Shown here in pieces: positions 15,787 through 19,415 of a stretch of DNA of 19,415 nucleotides. The DNA lies in NCBI GenBank assembly GCA_005884465.1, contig VAZH01000026.1, positions 1-19,415 of the forward strand, read 5' to 3'. The DNA is from Alphaproteobacteria bacterium (GTDB taxonomy: Bacteria; Pseudomonadota; Alphaproteobacteria; Rhizobiales; Xanthobacteraceae). Made by a program: the position numbers and the translations under genes. Positions within the stretch are counted from its first letter, which is position 1. The number at the start of each line of letters is the position of its first letter. The notes beneath the pieces were generated by a model. It did no database searches, was not told the origin of the DNA, and saw nothing but the letters and a program-made list of their open reading frames with translations.

Positions 15787-16473
15787 ATGAAACGCCGCGT
15801 CGCAATCCTGATTTCCGGGCGCGGATCGAACATGGCCGCATTGATCAAGGCTGCCAGGGAAGAAGATTTTCCGGCCGAGATCGGTGTGGTGATCTCCAAC
15901 CGCGCCGATGCCGGCGGTCTCGGAAAAGCAAGGGCCAGCGGCGTCCCGACGGCTACCATCGAAAGCAAATCCTTCGGCAAGGATCGCTCGGCTTTCGAGA
16001 CGGTTTTGCAATCGGCGCTGGACCAACACAGCATCGACCTCATTTGTCTGGCCGGCTTCATGCGGCTGTTTACTGCCGAATTTGTGCAGCGCTGGTACGG
16101 GCGGATGCTCAACATTCATCCCTCGTTGCTGCCGTCGTTTCCGGGCCTCGATCCACATGGCCAAGCGCTGAAGGCAGGCGTCAAAATATCCGGCGCGACC
16201 GTCCACTTCGTCATTCCGGAAACCGACGCTGGCCCGATTCTGATGCAGGGTGCGGTCGCGGTTCGCGATGACGATACGCCGGACATGCTGGCGGCGCGGA
16301 TCCTCGAGATCGAACACCGTATCTACCCCGATGCGCTGCGGCTGGTTGCCAGCGGTTTGGTCCGGCTTGACGGCGATAGCTGCAAAACGGCAGGCAGCGC
16401 CGGTTCCGACGCTACTTTGATCTCGCCTGCGGTAGGCTCGCTGCAGCCGTCGGGCCGCTCGCACGGAGAGTAA
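15787..16473 (+). CDS. purN: Phosphoribosylglycinamide formyltransferase
   Basis: PurN transfers a formyl group from 10-formyl-tetrahydrofolate to GAR (third purine step). It is 228 aa from MKRRVAILISGRGSN (GRGSN binds the GAR phosphate). The catalytic triad N109, H111 and D147 lies in LNIHPSLLPSFPGLDPHGQA (108-127) and ETDAGPIL, equivalent to N106, H108 and D144 in E. coli. The last 35 or so residues (SCKTAGSAGSDATL onwards) are a non-conserved tail. An earlier in-frame ATG at 15757 overlaps the purM stop and would add 10 residues; the family N-terminus favours 15787, although its purine-rich GGTGAGG is unusually close. The stop is 1 bp before panE. Confidence 0.95.
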   Translation: MKRRVAILISGRGSNMAALIKAAREEDFPAEIGVVISNRADAGGLGKARASGVPTATIESKSFGKDRSAFETVLQSALDQHSIDLICLAGFMRLFTAEFVQRWYGRMLNIHPSLLPSFPGLDPHGQALKAGVKISGATVHFVIPETDAGPILMQGAVAVRDDDTPDMLAARILEIEHRIYPDALRLVASGLVRLDGDSCKTAGSAGSDATLISPAVGSLQPSGRSHGE

Positions 16474-16474
16474 G

Positions 16475-17425
16475 ATGGCGAAAATTGCGGTTGTCGGTTG
16501 TGGCGCAATGGGATCGGTCTATGCCGCGCTCATGGTCGATGCCGGTCATGAGGTTCACGCGGTCACGCTTTGGCCTGACCATGCCGAGGCGATGGCTACC
16601 AAGGGCCTGCGTTGCGAAGGTGCGAGCGGCGATCGCACGGTTCCGATTCGTGCCTCGACAACGACGGACGGCATCGGACCCTGCGACCTCGTCATCATTG
16701 CCACCAAGGCCTTCGATGTGGAGGAGGCGGCGCGTTCCTGCATTCCCTTGTTGGGTCCGGAGACGATCGTCCAGACCATTCAGAACGGCTTGGGATCGCC
16801 GGAGATCGCGGCACCGATACTTGGCGCGGATCGTCTTGCCGTCGGTGTCGTCGGAGGTTTCGGCGCTTCGATACGGGCCCCAGGACATGCGCATCACAAC
16901 GGGATGGAGATGATCCGCTTCGGCGCATTCGCCGGGCTGCCGAAGCAGCTTTTGCAGGCCTCCGCCAAGATTTGGGAATCGGCCGGTTTCAAGGTTGCCC
17001 TGTTCGACGACATCAAGCAGATGGTCTGGGAAAAATTGATCATGAACGTCGCCTTTTCAGGCACGTCTTGCACTACGGGCCTGACGGTCGGCGAAATCCT
17101 CGGAGATCCGGACGCCTGGAGCGTGGCGCGCCGCTGTGCCGAGGAAGCCATCGCCGTGGCTGACGTCTCGAACGTCAGGCTGAACGTCGGCGACCCCATC
17201 GAGCACATCCGCAAACTCGGCGGCAAAATTCCCGATGCGCGCCCGTCGATGTTGCTGGACTATAACGCCGGCCGCCGATGTGAGGTGGACGCCATCAACG
17301 GCGCGATCCCACGGCTAGGCAAACCGCTGGGGGTAGCGACGCCAACCAACGAGACGGTGGTCGGCATCATCAAGGCGCGCGAACGCCGCATGCTCGCACA
17401 ACAAGCGACCGAGCCAACGACATGA
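16475..17425 (+). CDS. panE: 2-dehydropantoate 2-reductase (ketopantoate reductase family)
   Basis: This enzyme reduces ketopantoate to pantoate with NADPH in pantothenate/CoA synthesis. The 316-aa protein starts at ATG 16475, with GGAGAG at 16465-16470, 1 bp after the purN stop. The Rossmann loop is VVGCGAMGS (6-14), and ATK (76-78) ends the nucleotide-binding part. The catalytic Lys187 is in WEKLIMN, N191 follows, and S258 and E270 lie in PSMLLDYNAGRRCEVDAING (257-276). These match the E. coli residues K176, S244 and E256. ApbA/PanE paralogues are common in this group and some act on other 2-oxoacids, so the symbol is likely but not certain. It completes the purMN transcription unit. Confidence 0.85.
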   Translation: MAKIAVVGCGAMGSVYAALMVDAGHEVHAVTLWPDHAEAMATKGLRCEGASGDRTVPIRASTTTDGIGPCDLVIIATKAFDVEEAARSCIPLLGPETIVQTIQNGLGSPEIAAPILGADRLAVGVVGGFGASIRAPGHAHHNGMEMIRFGAFAGLPKQLLQASAKIWESAGFKVALFDDIKQMVWEKLIMNVAFSGTSCTTGLTVGEILGDPDAWSVARRCAEEAIAVADVSNVRLNVGDPIEHIRKLGGKIPDARPSMLLDYNAGRRCEVDAINGAIPRLGKPLGVATPTNETVVGIIKARERRMLAQQATEPTT

Positions 17426-17428
17426 AAA

Positions 17429-17455
17429 ACAAAATCCCCCGGCGAAGGCCGGGGG
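17429..17455 (-). terminator. Rho-independent terminator of the cold-shock gene
   Basis: A perfect 8-bp stem, CCCCCGGC (17436-17443) against GCCGGGGG (17448-17455), closes a 4-nt loop (CTTC on the minus strand). On the minus strand it is followed by ATTTTGTTTTTC, a good T-tract, so it ends the csp transcript. On the plus strand the T-run is absent, but the hairpin lies only 10 bp past the panE stop and may also help end that transcript. Confidence 0.85.
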
Positions 17456-17490
17456 TGCATCAGGATTGCTTGCGCGGATCGTGACGAAGC

Positions 17491-17694
17491 TTAGGAGACC
17501 TTGAGATTTTCCGCGGAGGTTTTGCCGCGATTTTCCACAAGGTCATATTCGATAACCTGATTCTCGTTGAGGGTTGAGAGCCCAGCGCGCTCGACCGCCG
17601 AGATATGGACGAACACGTCCTTATCGCTGGCCATCGGCTTGATGAACCCATAACCCTTGGTCGGGTTGAACCACTTGACGGTGCCTTTTTGCAT
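17491..17694 (-). CDS. Cold-shock domain protein (CspA family)
   Basis: This is a 67-aa single-stranded nucleic-acid-binding beta-barrel, probably an RNA chaperone. It shows the full cold-shock domain: KGTVKWFN (3-10), RNP1 KGYGFI (13-18) and RNP2 VFVHI (27-31), then ERAGLSTLNENQVIEYDL and a C-terminal KTSAENLKV. The start is fixed by the AGGAG site 8 nt upstream of ATG 17694. The leader holds a small hairpin, CACGC/GCGTG (17732-17746), and a run of six T (minus, 17723-17718), which could be part of a regulated 5' UTR as in other csp genes. Several csp paralogues normally exist, so I give no symbol. Confidence 0.95.
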   Translation of the reverse strand: MQKGTVKWFNPTKGYGFIKPMASDKDVFVHISAVERAGLSTLNENQVIEYDLVENRGKTSAENLKVS

Positions 17695-18065
17695 CGCCTG
17701 TCTCCTGGTCTAGACGTAAAAAAGACGCGGCCACGCTTTTTGCGTGCCACGCCACAAGCGGGCTTCCGGATGTCTGCTCAATTTCTTAGTCGCGAAACGC
17801 ACAGTCGAACGGCCTGGATCCGATTGTGCCTGATATTGCAACACGAAATTTGCGCGTTAGCAAGCTTCTGGCGCGGTTAAGGAAATCTGGTCAGCGACGA
17901 GATCGCTCCTCGCGACCTGTGGCAGCGGAACAACAATGTCCGGTAACCCTGCTCGCGAACAACCGAGGCCGATTGACGCTCCCTGAGAACTGGGGGCAAA
18001 TCGGCGCTGGCCGATGGGATTTTTACATTTTTGCCGAGCGGGTCCTCCTTCTGGAAATAGCATTT
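17695..18065. promoter_or_regulatory. Divergent intergenic region, csp versus outer-membrane protein
   Basis: This 371-bp stretch is open in one plus frame from 17826, but the translation (Arg-rich, with no family features) looks non-coding. It contains the csp leader hairpin (17732-17746) and a -35-like TTGACG at 17973-17978 with only a poor -10 17-18 bp later. A hairpin ATCGGC/GCCGAT (18000-18015, 4-nt loop) is followed by GGGATTTTTACATTTTT. The latter looks terminator-like, 50 bp upstream of the outer-membrane protein start, and could act as an attenuator. Confidence 0.35.
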
Positions 18066-19216
18066 ATGCGCTGCTCATCGCGGCCTTTGCGAGCAAAGGA
18101 GATCAGAGCCGGCCACGGATTTGCAGCGGCCGTTGCCATCGTTTTCGGCATCATCCTGCCTGTTGCTGCTGCGCCACCGCCGGCTCAGGCGCAGATTGCT
18201 CCGCGGCCACCTCCAACACCGCCGGCGACGCCGTCGCCTGCCGATATCAATTCCGATCTGTCGGCCGGCGCGGCGGTGACGAATCTCGGCAGCAATTTCC
18301 TGGAACGCCTTGGAAATCAGGCGTCATACGGGTTCAGCCGCGCGCTGCGCAACAATCCGGCCGGCGGCGGCGCGTCCGAAGCGACGGACGCGCCGCGCTT
18401 CCGGACCTGGGCCGAGACCTACGGAATCTGGGCCAGGACCGGCGCGCAGGGCGATTTCATCGGCGACCGGCGTCAGACCGGGGGCGGCGTCGGAGGGCTC
18501 GGCGCGCGCCTTGCACCCGGCGTCAACGTCGGCGTTTCGATTGACCAGAGCCATACCAAGATCGACGTTCCGTTAGCATTGCAGGCGGCAACGCTCGATC
18601 TTACCCAGATCGGCGCCAACGCCTCGGTCGACAAGGGTCCATGGACCTGGGCCATCGCACTGGTGCATGGTTTCGGAAAGGTTAATTCGAGCCGGGATAC
18701 CGGAGCAGGTTTTGCCCGCGCCGACTACAACGCCCACATCGACGGCGCGCTGACCGAACTCAGCTACTACTGGAGCCTGGAGCAGAGCCGCATCGTGCCG
18801 AAGGCCGCGTTCGAATATGTGCGCGCCTCGACCGCATCGTTTCAGGAGGTGGGCGGGCTTGATGCCGTGATGGCGAGCAGTGCAACGGTGGAGCGTTCAC
18901 GGATCCTGCTGGGTGCGGAGATCGGACGTTACTGGATTTTCGGCCAAAAGATTTTCGATCTGTCCGCCTACGGCAAATTCATTACGGCAAATTCATAGAC
19001 AATGTCTCCCAGAATTTGAGTTCGGTCACGGTGAGCCTCGGAACCGAGAGCATCGCCGTGCATGGCATTAGCGAAAGCAGATATGGCGCCGATGCCGGCG
19101 CGTCTGCGACGCTCAACCTGAGCAATACTGCGCGCCTTTATCTCAACTATGACGGCAAATTTCGCGCCGTAATGCAGTCCCACCAGGGGACGGTCGGCGT
19201 CGAGCTGAGGTGGTAA
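18066..19216 (+). pseudogene. Autotransporter-domain outer-membrane beta-barrel protein, frameshifted by a 14-bp tandem duplication
   Basis: As read, translation from ATG 18066 stops at 18998 after 310 aa. Removing one 14-bp repeat copy restores a single 378-aa frame ending at 19216. Features: a long signal peptide (basic 1-15, hydrophobic core 18-36, probable cleavage after AQA, residue 42), a Pro-rich linker (44-58), then the barrel from about residue 90. The barrel has alternating aromatic/hydrophobic strands typical of the autotransporter beta-domain (FRTWAETYGIWARTG, LSYYWSLEQSRIVPKAAFEYVRA). The lost part (residues 307-378) contains the last strands and the C-terminal beta-signal VGVELRW that BamA recognises, so the truncated product should not assemble. 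There is no sizeable passenger domain. The start is the least certain part; the frame is open upstream to 17826. Confidence 0.85.
18969..18996 (+). repeat. Exact 14-bp tandem duplication causing the frameshift
   Basis: TACGGCAAATTCAT occurs at 18969-18982 and again, directly adjacent, at 18983-18996. Both copies encode YGKFI, the first in the upstream reading frame and the second in the downstream frame. Fourteen bases are not a multiple of three, so the duplication itself creates the TAG at 18996-18998. Loss of one copy would restore the gene. Confidence 0.97.
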
Positions 19217-19258
19217 TTTGGCGAACGCGCGCCGGTTCGAGTCGCCGTCACCTGTTGC

Positions 19259-19415
19259 TCAAAATGGCTTTGGCGCGGCGTATCCCTGGAGTCCGAAATT
19301 CTGTCGCGAGCTGACCATCAGCGGCGTAAGGTCATTGGGATGAATGAATTCATCCCGAAAGCACGCATGGACCTTGGGATCGAAGATGCTCTTCAGCCAT
19401 TCAATGACGATCTTG
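19259..19415 (-). CDS. C-terminal fragment of a gene running off the window, possibly a LysR-type regulator
   Basis: On the minus strand a frame enters from beyond the window and ends at TGA 19261-19259, giving 51 residues that start KIVIEWLKSIFDPKVHACFR and end GYAAPKPF. The segment with FDPK, then FRDEFIHP, resembles the C-terminal tail of some rhizobial LysR-type regulators, where similar W-L-x-x-x-F-D and FRDEFIHP blocks occur; this is from memory and weak. It converges on the outer-membrane protein gene with a 42-bp gap that has no obvious terminator. The remaining upstream part of the gene is not in view. Confidence 0.6.
   Translation of the reverse strand, partial: KIVIEWLKSIFDPKVHACFRDEFIHPNDLTPLMVSSRQNFGLQGYAAPKPF

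Noticed and set aside
17826..18065. N-terminal extension of the outer-membrane protein to 17826
   Set aside because: It would put 80 Arg-rich residues in front of the signal peptide; the start at 18066 exposes a normal export signal.
18969..18998. Programmed ribosomal frameshifting in the outer-membrane protein
   Set aside because: There is no slippery heptamer with downstream structure; the exact 14-bp duplication fully explains the frame change.
1..19415. Mobile elements, CRISPR arrays, tRNA or rRNA genes, defence or toxin systems
   Set aside because: No transposase or integrase reading frames, no spaced direct repeats, no tRNA-like cloverleaf and no defence-family proteins were recognised on either strand.

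Overview
The window is GC-rich chromosomal DNA from an alphaproteobacterium, most likely a Bradyrhizobium relative (Nitrobacteraceae). This is inferred from the HdaA-type DnaA regulator, the protein flavour, and a small Gly/His/Trp-rich secreted protein of a kind common in that family. It is mostly a housekeeping segment. I see no rRNA, tRNA, insertion sequence, CRISPR array, phage or defence genes.

Layout. 1-2179 (minus) holds lptF and the 5' part of lptG, the permease subunits of the LPS exporter, with overlapping start and stop. A 339-bp divergent promoter region (2180-2518) separates them from pepA (leucyl aminopeptidase) and holC (DNA polymerase III chi), coupled by TGATG on the plus strand. 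A GTG-started lipoprotein with a BamE/SmpA-like region follows (4575-5141). It converges on a large ABC-F ATPase (5171-7048, minus). 7049-8054 holds two small minus-strand genes: a 63-aa protein faintly like the NepR anti-sigma family, and an 83-aa Gly/His/Trp-rich secreted protein. It also holds a clear sigma70-type promoter with an adjacent 9-bp dyad in front of ndk. ndk (nucleoside diphosphate kinase) is followed by a TerC-family membrane protein.

From 9422 to 14529 (minus), a CDP-alcohol phosphatidyltransferase, hdaA, ppk and ppx form one or two transcription units. Divergent to them lies purM-purN-panE (14690-17425, plus): two steps of purine synthesis plus a ketopantoate reductase. The hda / purMN / ppk-ppx grouping also exists in E. 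coli, so this is an anciently conserved neighbourhood linking replication control, nucleotide supply and polyphosphate. A cold-shock protein gene (17491-17694, minus) with a good terminator comes next.

The most striking feature is at 18066-19216. An autotransporter-type outer-membrane beta-barrel gene is broken by an exact 14-bp tandem duplication (18969-18996), which shifts the frame and removes the last strands and the C-terminal beta-signal. Both copies encode the same YGKFI, one in each frame, so the cause is unambiguous. The window ends in the C-terminal fragment of a minus-strand gene, possibly a LysR-type regulator.

I found no convincing undescribed multi-gene system. The points most worth checking are the duplication-broken porin-like gene, the small NepR-like gene, and the dyads between the GW-rich gene and ndk.
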